This document shows positions 1-12,000 of a DNA stretch of 64,000 bases, in pieces (the first letter of the stretch is position 1; each line of letters begins with the position of its first letter). The stretch lies in NCBI RefSeq assembly GCF_932526225.1, contig NC_064045.1, forward strand, positions 14,750,442 to 14,814,441, written 5' to 3'. This DNA comes from Nematostella vectensis (Eukaryota > Cnidaria > Anthozoa > Actiniaria > Edwardsiidae). Position numbers and translations under genes: made by a program. The notes beneath the pieces were generated by a model, which saw only the letters and a program-made list of their open reading frames with translations, was not told where the DNA came from and made no database searches.

Positions 1-1411
1 TTTGGCTGTAAGAGGCCATTAAAAAAGAAAAAAAAATACGTGCAATTTAACTCACACTTGATCATAAATTCAAAGTGTAATAGAGACATTGTTCGGGTCT
101 TGGTAAGATCTTTTCTCCACGTTTACTACATTGAGACCGCACTAATTTCCAGGAAGAAATTAACAGAATACCACTCGTGACAATTGGCTTTAATTCAATA
201 GCAATTGATCCGAATCAAACCAAACTCATACAGATGAAGCGTCTTAGTACGATCTTTCATCTCTGTTAATTACACTGAGATCGCAATAATTTTCAGGAAG
301 AAATTAACAGAATACCACTCGTGACAATTGGCTTTAATTCGATAGCAATTGATCCGAATCAAACCAAACTCATTCAGATGCAGGGTCTTAGTAAGATCTT
401 TCATCGACATTAATTACATTGAGATCGCACCAATTTCCAGGAAGAAATTAACAGAATACCACTCGTGACAATTGGCTTTAATTCAATAGCAATTGATCCG
501 AATCAAACCAAACTCATACAGATGCAGGGTCTTTACATTAATTACATTGAGATCGCACCAATTTCCAGGAAGAAATTAACAGAATACCACTCGTGACAAT
601 TGGCTTTAATTCGATAGCAATTGATCCGAATCAAACCAAACTCATACAAATGAAGGGTCTTAGTAAGAGCTTTCATCCGCGTTAATTACATTGAGATCGC
701 ACTATTTTCCAGGAAGAAATTAACAGAATACCACTCGTGACAACTGGCTTTAATTCAATAGCAATTGATCCGAATCAAACCAAACTCATACAGATAAAGG
801 GTCTTAGTAAGATCTTTCATCGACATTAATTACATTGAGATCGCACCAATTTCCAGGAAGAAATTAACAGAATACCACTCGTGACAATTGGCTTTAATTT
901 GATAGGAATTGATCCGAATCAAACCAAACTCATACAGATGAAGGGTCTTGGTGAGATCTTTAATCCACATCAATTACATTGATATCGCACTAATTTCTAG
1001 GAAGAAATTAACAGAATACCACTCGTGACAATTGGCTTTAAATTCAATAGCAATTGATCCGAATCAAACCAAACTCATACCGATGAAGGGTCTTAGTAAG
1101 ATCTTTCATCCACATTTATTACATTGAGATCGCACCATTTTCCAGGAAGAAATTAACAGAATACCACTCGTGACAATTGGCTTTAATTCAATAGCAATTG
1201 ATCCGAATCAAACCAAACTCATACAGATGCAGGGTCTTAAAAAGATCTTTCATCCACATTTATTACATTGAGATCGCACCAATTTCCAGGAAGAAATTAA
1301 CAGAATACCACTCGTGACAATTGGCTTTAATTCGATAGCAATTGATCCGAATCAAACCAAACTCATACAGATGAAGGGTCTTAGTAAGATCTTTCATCCA
1401 CGTTAACTACT
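1..1411. repeat. 144-bp satellite, about 9.5 copies
   Basis: A head-to-tail array whose landmark AGGAAGAAATTAACAGAA recurs at 151, 295, 439, 567, 711, 855, 999, 1144 and 1288. The spacing is 144 bp except for one 128-bp unit that lacks 16 bp and one 145-bp unit. Units differ by a few substitutions, such as CACCAATT/CACTAATT and GATGAAGG/GATGCAGG. The array runs off the left edge of the window and stops near 1411. No unit encodes an open protein. Confidence 0.95.
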
Positions 1412-1650
1412 AATAAATGAAATATTTGTCTACAAATAGTATTTTTATGTATTTACTCGAATTTTAGAATTGATTTGTATAATTGATTGGAATAACCGAG
1501 TGGGGGTGAAGGAACGAGGGCAATCAGCAGTACCCCCCTATAGGGGAGCATTAGCTTGTCACGAGTTTATCGCATCGCGTACTTCAGTCGCGTGGAGTCT
1601 TCAACAAGACAACATCTAAACTTTTTTGAGGGTGAGTTTTTTCCTTTAAT
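1412..1650 (+). other. Leader of the SGNH gene with a splice-donor-like site
   Basis: This stretch separates the satellite from the SGNH reading frame. It has a C-rich patch (near 1535) and, at 1631, GAGG/GTGAGT, which resembles a 5' splice site 20 bases before the first ATG. No open frame of note was seen. It is probably the 5' part of the mobile element that carried the SGNH gene; this is inference. Confidence 0.3.
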
Positions 1651-2215
1651 ATGTCTTCTAGCCTGCCTGTAGCACTAATGTTGGGTCACTCCTTTGTTAA
1701 GCGCCTAATTTCCGATATCAAGAACAAAACCCATCGTTTTTTTCTCCCTGGATCTTAACCTAAAAGATCGGACAAGTGTTCGCATTAATGGTGTTGGGGG
1801 CCGTACAGTGCCAAAATTGTGAAAACACGATTTGTCATATGTTTCTCGTATTAATCCCGACATAGTTATCTTAGAAATTGGCACTAATGACCTTTCGGTC
1901 GAAGATCCCAACGTCGTAGCCACCTCAATAGAGGTTTTAGTTCGCTATTTACGCGATCGTTTTGGGGTTAAGATTGTGGGGTTTTGCTTGGTTATCCCTC
2001 GCAGTTCGTACAGCGTTTTTAATGCTAAAGTCACCCAATTTAATCAACTCGTTCGTAGGCTATTAGAGCCGATCGAGTATGTCTTTTGTTGGTTTCATAA
2101 GGGGGTTTCAAGTAAGTTTCTTTCGAGAGATGGGGTTCATTTGAATCATTCAGGTCAGCTTCGCTTTTACCGGAGCTATCGCGGAGCCATTTTGAAAGCC
2201 CTTTCACTGCTCTAG
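1651..2215 (+). pseudogene. SGNH/GDSL-type hydrolase, broken
   Basis: The reading frame starts at ATG 1651 and carries the block I serine motif in MLGHSFVKRL. It shifts frame near 1748, has one in-frame TGA at about 1818-1820, and then stays open to 2215. The rest of the SGNH signature is visible: the glycine-rich NGVGGRTV, block III EIGTND, and block V DGVHLNHSG, which supplies the Asp and His. The total is about 185 residues, normal for a minimal SGNH domain. SGNH domains are known as passengers of retroelements (CR1 ORF1 proteins and some Ngaro-type elements), which suits this repeat-rich setting. The 3' half, from 1933, is duplicated at 29160. With one frameshift and one stop it is unlikely to be functional. 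Confidence 0.75.
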
Positions 2216-2667
2216 TGATTTGTCCTTGTTAATCTTTCCTTTAAACATATATTTTACCTGTCCTATTGTGTCCAATTAATTTCTGCCACGCGACTCTTAT
2301 ATTCACCTCATGTGGTTTTCATTTTGAGCTTGTATAACGCTGTATAGTGCTTCAGCAGTGGTCTGCCACGTGCCCCCCCCCCCCCCCCTTATCCGGTTTG
2401 ATTGTAACTTTGCATGATTGAGCATTTTAGTTTTCGGCCATGGCGGCGCAATCTCTTCAACTCTTCTGTTAATGTTTACGCTTATTCTGTATTGTTTTAT
2501 GTTTTACAATCATTTCATTACTTTGAGGGCTTCCATCCTCCATTATCTCATTATATCGAGGGACTTGGCCTTCTATTATTTACTTTGAGGGCTTCGATCC
2601 TCTATTATTATATTGTTTCTATCTAATCTATCTAATCTGTCTATCTATCTAATCTAATCTAATCTAT
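2216..2667. repeat. SGNH 3' flank: C tract, short GAGGGCTT minisatellite, ATCT microsatellite
   Basis: Downstream of the SGNH stop lie a run of about 17 C (2374-2390), about three units of a minisatellite built on TTTGAGGGCTTCGATCCTC (2515-2605), and a mixed CTAT/CTAAT microsatellite (2620-2667). In the second copy (29740-30290) the minisatellite is far longer. Reading frames here are low-complexity translations of the repeat. Confidence 0.7.
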
Positions 2668-3235
2668 CACGATTTCCGAAAAAGTGCACCAAACATGTCC
2701 AAATCGATTTGAAAGCTAGAAAAAGTGCACTAAACCTGTCCAAATCGATTTAAAAGCAAGTTTATCCTGTAGCCAATCGTCGACTTTGGGTGGGTAGACA
2801 AAATTACAGCTCTCGGAAGCAAGTGGTTTCCATGGAAACCGGTTGCAAATTTTCCATACATTTACTGTATTTTCACGATTTCCGAAAAACGGCAGCAAAC
2901 ATATCCAAATAAGCCCCGTAGACGCCTACCCCCCCGGCTATACCCACTGGTCTAGCAGTGCTAAGCACTGGAGGTTGTGACAGAATCGTGTTTTGAATAA
3001 ACGCCGCGGCGTGAGACCTTAAGTTCGTGTTTCCCATACATTTACTGTATTTTCACGATTTCCGAAAAAGGGCAACAAACATGTCCAAATCGATTTAAAA
3101 GCCAGTTTATCTTGTAGCCAGGCCCCAACTTTGGGTGGGTAGACAGCTCTCGTAAACAAGTGGTTTCCATGGAAACCGGATGCAAATTTACCATACATTT
3201 ACTGTATTTTCACGATTTCCGAAAAAGGGCAGTTT
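2668..3235. repeat. Degenerate ~160-200-bp tandem repeat
   Basis: TTTCACGATTTCCGAAAAA recurs near 2669, 2873, 3051 and 3210. Each time it is followed by a shared block that includes TGTCCAAATCGATTTAAAAG, TTTGGGTGGGTAGACA and GGTTTCCATGGAAACCGG. Unit lengths vary through internal deletions. The homologous region of the second copy (30358-31027) has five units. Confidence 0.75.
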
Positions 3236-3289
3236 ATTAATTTTGCAATAATATTTACATGTTGTCGCTATACTAGGGTGTTTTTCTTT

Positions 3290-3874
3290 TCGGACCTTTC
3301 AATATATCGCGTGACTGCTTAGGTTGGGCAGCCGCTGACCAAACCGAAGGCGCAAAAAGCGTTCCTCCCTTTCTCGATTGCTCAGCCAACACGAAGGTAT
3401 GTTTCTACTTCTCTCAAAGAAATCCATCGAAATCTCAGAGAATCTTATCCATCTGCGGCTGATTTTCTACAGATTCATTTGCTAAGATGTGTATTGTTCT
3501 TTTAGCGAGCGATCGGTGCTTTTATTTTATGAAAACAAAGCAAATTCATTACGAATTTATGCATGCTCTCACGATGGAATCCACATACTTACACGCGTTC
3601 TTTGTATTTCAGGTCTATCGACTAATACACGAAAAGTAAGTCCAATTTTGTTTTATACATGAATGTATGCCCTCAGTTAACGATCGTGGTTCATGTTTTT
3701 CAAATATCGGGGTTTACCGTCGGCGTTAACAAACATATTTCGGGTAAGAAAGTTCGCGATGTCCGTAACAGCACATGTAAAACACGAACCGTGAAACTTA
3801 CAAGCTAATTGTTATTCCTTCTTATTTCAGGCTTCATCGCCAACTTCATTTTTGTATCTCCTTGTCAGCAAACA
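3290..3874 (+). ncRNA. Possible spliced non-coding transcript (copy 1)
   Basis: Three exon-like segments are bounded by good consensus splice sites. The first ends at 3395 (ACGAAG/GTATGT). The second is a 23-nt microexon, 3613-3635 (TTTCAG/ ... /GTAAGT). The third is 44 nt, 3831-3874 (TTATTTCAG/ ... /GTAAGT). Together they have no useful coding capacity. This could be the 5' UTR of a gene lying outside, or a non-coding RNA. The layout is duplicated at 31108-31702. Splice sites were recognised by eye; there is no transcript evidence. Confidence 0.4.
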
Positions 3875-4645
3875 GTAAGTACAATTTCGTTATATCCATG
3901 AATATGTCGGAATCATAGTTAACGATCTGGGTTTAGAAAACATTCTTGTTTATCGTTTACCGAAGGACGGCGCTTATCGTTTACGGTAACAAACATATTT
4001 CGATTAAATAATTCACTATCCCTAAGCCATGCGAATGTCGCTAGTAATAACAAACAATTCCACTTTGTTGTAAGATTTTCATTTGAAATCATTGTAGGTG
4101 TTTTGATATAAACAAAGATAGAAGCAATTGCAATTTAGCGAAATGTTGTTATTATAATAATTCAGGAATTATAAATTCGAGTCAAAACAAAAACTTTATA
4201 CCGGCGGCCGGGATCAAAATAATTGGCATATCCGCGCGATGTCGCTTGTTTAATACTTATATCAAGTGGGTACAATTCTGTTGTAGGGTTTTCGCTTAAA
4301 ATCATTTTAGTTAGACGTAGTTAGAAGCGATTGCGGTTTAGCGAAATGTTGTTATTCGGCTACCGAATTTAAATTTATGCGCGTAAATCAAAGCAAACAC
4401 ACTTTCTTCGGTATAGTTCACTAATCTTGTAAGCCGTGCGAATGTCGCTTGTTTAATAGTTATGACAAAACCAATTTTGTTGTAAGCTTTCCCTATTTCA
4501 AATCATTGGTCGGTGCTATCATATAATCAAAACAAACCCATGTTTGATGACTAATTTGTAGTATTGTTGTATGCATTTTTAAAAATTTAAGAAATGCTCT
4601 CTTTAAAAACAAATTTATCAGCATAGCTGTTATTATTTAGCCTGT
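3875..4645. other. AT-rich non-coding stretch
   Basis: Only short motif repetitions are visible, for example GCGAAATGTTGTTATT near 4138 and 4340, and CATGCGAATGTCGCT / CGTGCGAATGTCGCTTG near 4030 and 4437. They suggest an old, eroded tandem duplication of about 310-400 bp. I see no gene here. The homologous stretch in copy 2 is 31703-32470. Confidence 0.5.
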
Positions 4646-4827
4646 CTATTGTAAACATATGTTGTACAGAATTGAAAAAACTGTTTCACTAGTTTCTGAC
4701 TTATGCTAAACAATATGTATGTGGTTCTTTAGCTGATAACAATAGAAGCAGACCAAGATAATATGCATTTCACAATTGCGTCAAATGAAAACATAAACAG
4801 TTACATTAGAGAAACAGTACTACCGTC

Positions 4828-4860
<33 letters not shown>

Positions 4861-5220
4861 CCGTCAACACCGGTTAAACCATATTTGTTTACATACTTTG
4901 TTTTCATTTATTTTCTGTTATTTCAATGAGCAAGCACTAACCAATGTCTATCGTAAACATGTGTTGTACAAAATATTAGGCTTGAAAATCTGTCTAACCA
5001 GTTCCTGACTTATGCTAAACTATATGTATGTGGTTCTTTAGCTGATAACAATAGAAGCAGACCAAGATAATATGACTTTCACAATTGCGTCAAATGAAAA
5101 CACAAACAGTTACATTAGAGAAACAGTACTACTGTAAACACCGGTTAAACCATATTTGTTTACATACTTTGTTTTCATTTATTTTCTGTTATTTCAATGA
5201 GCAAGCACTAACCAATGTCT
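4646..5220. repeat. Two-unit tandem repeat of about 300 bp with an (AAT)n insert
   Basis: The block starting TATTGTAAACATATGTTGTACA at about 4648 recurs as ATCGTAAACATGTGTTGTACA at about 4948. Both contain AGCTGATAACAATAGAAGCA and ACCGGTTAAACCATATTTG. Unit 1 carries an AAT microsatellite of about ten repeats (4828-4858) that is absent from the same place in the second large copy (32656). The short frame across it is not credible as a gene. Confidence 0.75.
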
Positions 5221-5332
5221 AATCTATCTAGTCTAATCTAATCTAATCTAATCTATCTAACCTATCTAATCTATCTAATCTAATCTATCTCTTCTATCTA
5301 TCTAGTCTATCTAATCTATCTATTTAGCACTT
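5217..5332. repeat. CTAT/CTAAT microsatellite
   Basis: Imperfect run of TCTAATCTATC-type units. The same tract at 33010-33098 in copy 2 has a different unit order. Confidence 0.85.
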
Positions 5333-6087
5333 AGTTAGGGCCCAGTCGCACTAGCAAGATGTTCAGGAGATTTCAGGGACATTTAGGTGGACAAGTTTGT
5401 CCCATGACATTTATGCACTATATCAGACATTCTCAAATTAAGGTCGCACTGGCTGCAACATCCGTAGATCACGAGCCCTAAAAATAACATCGTATGTCAT
5501 TCATCTGCGTTTCCTTCGCGCGCGGGAGATTCGAAGAGCAAATACTCTCTGAATGCTGCACGTCTGCATATTAAAAGAAAATGTCTTGAAAAAAAACTGC
5601 TGCTTTTCGTTTGGATGTCCCTATACATCGTGCTGCGATAGTCGGATGCATAGCTGTTACTGTTTGCAAATGTAGTTGTCTATTATGCACCGAAGGCGAA
5701 GACGTACATGTTTGGCTTGGAATTGACCGTTCCTCACGCCGCCAGATTGTTGGAAATAAGGGATTTTGGTAGAGATTCACCTCTAGCTTTGAAGGCGAAG
5801 CGAAGGTTGCTTGCTATTTGAGACCATTTACGTTTTTTGTGTGAGTGACGTTCTTTGCACGATAAGAATAGAAGATTTTTTTTCCTCATGAGTCTGCATA
5901 ATTTTTGGACCAGTTTCTGATCTGTTCAAACAAACAAACAAAAAATAAGAAAGAAAGAAAAAAATGTTCCTACCCAACTGCTTTTTATACGAACAAAATC
6001 CATATTCGTTTCCCCGTGTTTTTTATTCAGTTTTATTATTTTATTATTATGTGTATGTGAAGGACCGCCTTTTGATTATTTCACGCT
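5333..6087. other. Unclassified stretch, possibly a degraded DNA-transposon piece
   Basis: It begins TTAGGGCCCAGTCGCACTAG, which looks like a transposon end preceded by a TTA-type target site, but I could not find the inverted partner. Short stretches are open on both strands without recognisable domains. A purine-rich tract (AAGAAAGAAAG, near 5950) precedes the tandem array. It is duplicated at 33100-33862. Confidence 0.3.
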
Positions 6088-9000
6088 AGTGATGACTAAA
6101 ATAGAAATTTAGCCTAAATCCGCTAAATAGCGCAAAAATCGCTGTAAGTTTTTTTTGACGTATTTCCAGCCCTACTCTGTATTTTCTATGCAGAAAATAG
6201 GTAATTTTTATTTTTTTTTGTTATTAACAATTACCCCCCTTACTATTAGGTTCTGTTTCGGTTCTGTTTAGGTTCTAAGAAATTTTAGGTTCTAGGATCA
6301 CCACGGTTCTTAATTTGACCTCCATTTAATATTTGCAATGGTAGTCTTGATCATTTGTTGTTTTTAAAAAAGAAGCCAATTCGAGCAAAATTCTTCCAAC
6401 TGCCGTCGACTTAGTTTGATCAAAATTGTAGTTCCATGAGTCACGATCGATCAACAAGCTCACACTTAAGCTATATAATACTAAGTACACGGAAGTAAGT
6501 CTTTTACCAGACGGCGCATACAATTTATAGAATGACTTTTACTTACGTATAGTAACGTTACACGCTGACTTTCACTTAACACGTTTCACCTTGCTTTTAT
6601 AGATAGAGCTCATAAAAAATAAATGCAATACATAATTGAGTTAATTCATTTATTTATTGACTTATCGGGTTATATCCTTATCGTATACTATTTAGAAATC
6701 TACAAAACTGCAAGTATATATTTAATCACCGGGGCCGGGCTGTCAATTGACTGGTGCATTATTTGCGGATACCTGTAATGTGTTATCGAGAACTGCCTCT
6801 AATAATGATGAAGCAGAGTTCAGACATTTTAAAAGTTATTTGTTTATGCAAATTGCCTCTTAGTCGTCGCCTTTGAAGTATGGATTGTACCCTATGCTGT
6901 GCTGCTGCCGTCACCTAATACTGTTTGTTCTCCGATTTAAAGTTTCTACCTTTCAGTTTAGGACGTGCTTGAAAATTACCCCGTGTAGCTGGGGATGTTA
7001 AAAGTTTTAGAATATACTTCACCTGAATTATATTTTAATTGAGATTTGAGGAGCTCGTTCTGCGTCGTCGCTCAGAAAGATGCATGCATGGCTGATATAC
7101 CCAAAGGGATAAACAATCACACCGATGTTCTAGAAAAAATCCTTTTCAAATATGTGGTTTTGGTTTGTAACTGCTAGAACCATGGGAGTAATGGCCTTAT
7201 CAAAATTTCTGTACAAATGATGTTGATGATATTAAAGTATATTATCCAGACAAGCTTTAATACACTTTATTTTCATGCACGATCAGAGGGGGTGCTTCAT
7301 CTCTTATAAAGGAATCCAAAAATACTATGCATATACAATGCATAAATATGATACCTGCGCACAACCCTCAGCCGCGCGTGAAAGTATATATGCAACCATG
7401 GGCTCATAGATAGTGATGACTAAAATAGAAATTTAGCCTAAATCCGCTAAATAGCGCAAAAATCGCTGTAAGTTTTTTTTGACGTATTTCCAGCCCTACT
7501 CTGTATTTTCTATGCAGAAAATAGGTAATTTTTATTTTTTTTGTTATTAACAATTACCCCCCTTACTATTAGGTTCTGTTTCGGTTCTGTTTAGGTTCTA
7601 AGAAATTTTAGGTTCTAGGATCACCACGGTTCTTAATTTGACCTCCATTTAATATTTGCAATGGTAGTCTTGATCATTTGTTGTTTTTAAAAAAGAAGCC
7701 AATTCGAGCAAAATTCTTCCAACTGCCGTCGACTTAGTTTGATCAAAATTGTAGTTCCATGAGTCACGATCGATCAACAAGCTCACACTTAAGCTATATA
7801 ATACTAAGTACACGGAAGTAAGTCTTTTACCAGACGGCGCATACAATTTATAGAATGACTTTTACTTAAGTATAGTAACGTTACACGCTGACTTTCACTT
7901 AACACGTTTCACCTTGCTTTTATAGATAGAGCTCATAAAAAATAAATGCAATACATAATTGAGTTAATTCATTTATTTATTGACTTATCGGGTTATATCC
8001 TTATCGTATACTATTTAGAAATCTACAAAACTGCAAGTATATATTTAATCACCGGGGCCGGGCTGTCAATTGACTGGTGCATTATTTGCGGATACCTGTA
8101 ATGTGTTATCGAGAACTGCCTCTAATAATGATGAAGCAGAGTTCAGACATTTTAAAAGTTATTTGTTTATGCAAATTGCCTCTTAGTCGTCGCCTTTGAA
8201 GTATGGATTGTACCCTATGCTGTGCTGCTGCCGTCACCTAATACTGTTTGTTCTCCGATTTAAAGTTTCTACCTTTCAGTTTAGGACGTGCTTGAAAATT
8301 ACCCCGTGTAGCTGGGGATGTTAAAAGTTTTAGAATATACTTCACCTGAATTATATTTTAATTGAGATTTGAGGAGCTCGTTCTGCGTCGTCGCTCAGAA
8401 AGATGCATGCATGGCTGATATACCCAAAGGGATAAACAATCACACCGATGTTCTAGAAAAAATCCTTTTCAAATATGTGGTTTTGGTTTGTAACTGCTAG
8501 AACCATGGGAGTAATGGCCTTATCAAAATTTCTGTACAAATGATGTTGATGATATTAAAGTATATTATCCAGACAAGCTTTAATACACTTTATTTTCATG
8601 CACGATCAGAGGGGGTGCTTCATCTCTTATAAAGGAATCCAAAAATACTATGCATATACAATGCATAAATATGATACCTGCGCACAACCCTCAGCCGCGC
8701 GTGAAAGTATATATGCAACCATGGGCTCATAGATAGTGATGACTAAAATAGAAATTTAGCCTAAATCCGCTAAATAGCGCAAAAATCGCTGTAAGTTTTT
8801 TTTGACGTATTTCCAGCCCTACTCTGTATTTTCTATGCAGAAAATAGGTAATTTTTATTTTTTTTGTTATTAACAATTACCCCCCTTACTATTAGGTTCT
8901 GTTTCGGTTCTGTTTAGGTTCTAAGAAATTTTAGGTTCTAGGATCACCACGGTTCTTAATTTGACCTCCATTTAATATTTGCAATGGTAGTCTTGATCAT

Positions 9001-12000
9001 TTGTTGTTTTTAAAAAAGAAGCCAATTCGAGCAAAATTCTTCCAACTGCCGTCGACTTAGTTTGATCAAAATTGTAGTTCCATGAGTCACGATCGATCAA
9101 CAAGCTCACACTTAAGCTATATAATACTAAGTACACGGAAGTAAGTCTTTTACCAGACGGCGCATACAATTTATAGAATGACTTTTACTTAAGTATAGTA
9201 ACGTTACACGCTGACTTTCACTTAACACGTTTCACCTTGCTTTTATAGATAGAGCTCATAAAAAATAAATGCAATACATAATTGAGTTAATTCATTTATT
9301 TATTGACTTATCGGGTTATATCCTTATCGTATACTATTTAGAAATCTACAAAACTGCAAGTATATATTTAATCACCGGGGCCGGGCTGTCAATTGACTGG
9401 TGCATTATTTGCGGATACCTGTAATGCGTTATCGAGAACTGCCTCTAATAATGATGAAGCAGAGTTCAGACATTTTAAAAGTTATTTGTTTATGCAAATT
9501 GCCTCTTAGTCGTCGCCTTTGAAGTATGGATTGTACCCTATGCTGTGCTGCTGCCGTCACCTAATACTGTTTGTTCTCCGATTTAAAGTTTCTACCTTTC
9601 AGTTTAGGACGTGCTTGAAAATTACCCCGTGTAGCTGGGGATGTTAAAAGTTTTAGAATATACTTCACCTGAATTATATTTTAATTGAGATTTGAGGAGC
9701 TCGTTCTGCGTCGTCGCTCAGAAAGATGCATGCATGGCTGATATACCCAAAGGGATAAACAATCACACCGATGTTCTAGAAAAAATCCTTTTCAAATATG
9801 TGGTTTTGGTTTCTAACTGCTAGAACCATGGGAGTAATGGCCTTATCAAAATTTCTGTACAAATGATGTTGATGATATTAAAGTATATTAACCAGACAAG
9901 CTTTAATACACTTTATTTTCATGCACGATCAGAGGGGGTGCTTCATCTCTTATAAAGGAATCCAAAAATACTATGCATATACAATGCATAAATATGATAC
10001 CTGCGCACAACCCTCAGCCGCGCGTGAAAGTATATATGCAACCATGGGCTCATAGATAGTGATGACTAAAATAGAAATTTAGCCTAAATCCGCTAAATAG
10101 CGCAAAAATCGCTGTAAGTTTTTTTTGACGTATTTCCAGCCCTACTCTGTATTTTCTATGCAGAAAATAGGTAATTTTTATTTTTTTTGTTATTAACAAT
10201 TACCCCCCTTACTATTAGGTTCTGTTTCGGTTCTGTTTAGGTTCTAAGAAATTTTAGGTTCTAGGATCACCACGGTTCTTAATTTGACCTCCATTTAATA
10301 TTTGCAATGGTAGTCTTGATCATTTGTTGTTTTTAAAAAAGAAGCCAATTCGAGCAAAATTCTTCCAACTGCCGTCGACTTAGTTTGATCAAAATTGTAG
10401 TTCCATGAGTCACGATCGATCAACAAGCTCACACTTAAGCTATATAATACTAAGTACACGGAAGTAAGTCTTTTACCAGACGGCGCATACAATTTATAGA
10501 ATGACTTTTACTTAAGTATAGTAACGTTACACGCTGACTTTCACTTAACACGTTTCACCTTGCTTTTATAGATAGAGCTCATAAAAAATAAATGCAATAC
10601 ATAATTGAGTTAATTCATTTATTTATTGACTTATCGGGTTATATCCTTATCGTATACTATTTAGAAATCTACAAAACTGCAAGTATATATTTAATCACCG
10701 GGGCCGTGCTGTCAATTGACTGGTGCATTATTTGCGGATACCTGTAATGCGTTATCGAGAACTGCCTCTAATAATGATGAAGCAGAGTTCAGACATTTTA
10801 AAAGTTATTTGTTTATGCAAATTGCCTCTTAGTCGTCGCCTTTGAAGTATGGATTGTACCCTATGCTGTGCTGCTGCCGTCACCTAATACTGTTTGTTCT
10901 CCGATTTAAAGTTTCTACCTTTCAGTTTAGGACGTGCTTGAAAATTACCCCGTGTAGCTGGGGATGTTAAAAGTTTTAGAATATACTTCACCTGAATTAT
11001 ATTTTAATTGAGATTTGAGGAGCTCGTTCTGCGTCGTCGCTCAGAAAGATGCATGCATGGCTGATATACCCAAAGGGATAAACAATCACACCGATGTTCT
11101 AGAAAAAATCCTTTTCAAATATGTGGTTTTGGTTTCTAACTGCTAGAACCATGGGAGTAATGGCCTTATCAAAATTTCTGTACAAATGATGTTGATGATA
11201 TTAAAGTATATTATCCAGACAAGCTTTAATACACTTTATTTTCATGCACGATCAGAGGGGGTGCTTCATCTCTTATAAAGGAATCCAAAAATACTATGCA
11301 TATAAAATGCATAAATATGATACCTGCGCACAACCCTCAGCCGCGCGTGAAAGTATATATGCAACCATGGGCTCATAGATAGTGATGACTAAAATAGAAA
11401 TTTAGCCTAAATCCGCTAAATAGCGCAAAAATCGCTGTAAGTTTTTTTTGACGTATTTCCAGCCCTACTCTGTATTTTCTATGCAGAAAATAGGTAATTT
11501 TTATTTTTTTTGTTATTAACAATTACCCCCCTTACTATTAGGTTCTGTTTCGGTTCTGTTTAGGTTCTAAGAAATTTTAGGTTCTAGGATCACCACGGTT
11601 CTTAATTTGACCTCCATTTAATATTTGCAATGGTAGTCTTGATCATTTGTTGTTTTTAAAAAAGAAGCCAATTCGAGCAAAATTCTTCCAACTGCCGTCG
11701 ACTTAGTTTGATCAAAATTGTAGTTCCATGAGTCACGATCGATCAACAAGCTCACACTTAAGCTATATAATACTAAGTACACGGAAGTAAGTCTTTTACC
11801 AGACGGCGCATACAATTTATAGAATGACTTTTACTTAAGTATAGTAACGTTACACGCTGACTTTCACTTAACACGTTTCACCTTGCTTTTATAGATAGAG
11901 CTCATAAAAAATAAATGCAATACATAATTGAGTTAATTCATTTATTTATTGACTTATCGGGTTATATCCTTATCGTATACTATTTAGAAATCTACAAAAC

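Noticed and set aside
1-1411. CRISPR-like array
   Set aside because: Whole units repeat with no unique spacers, and the sequence is clearly eukaryotic; it is a satellite.
4763-5008. 81-codon frame with an Ile run
   Set aside because: The Ile run is the AAT microsatellite, and the frame is different in copy 2, where the tract is absent.
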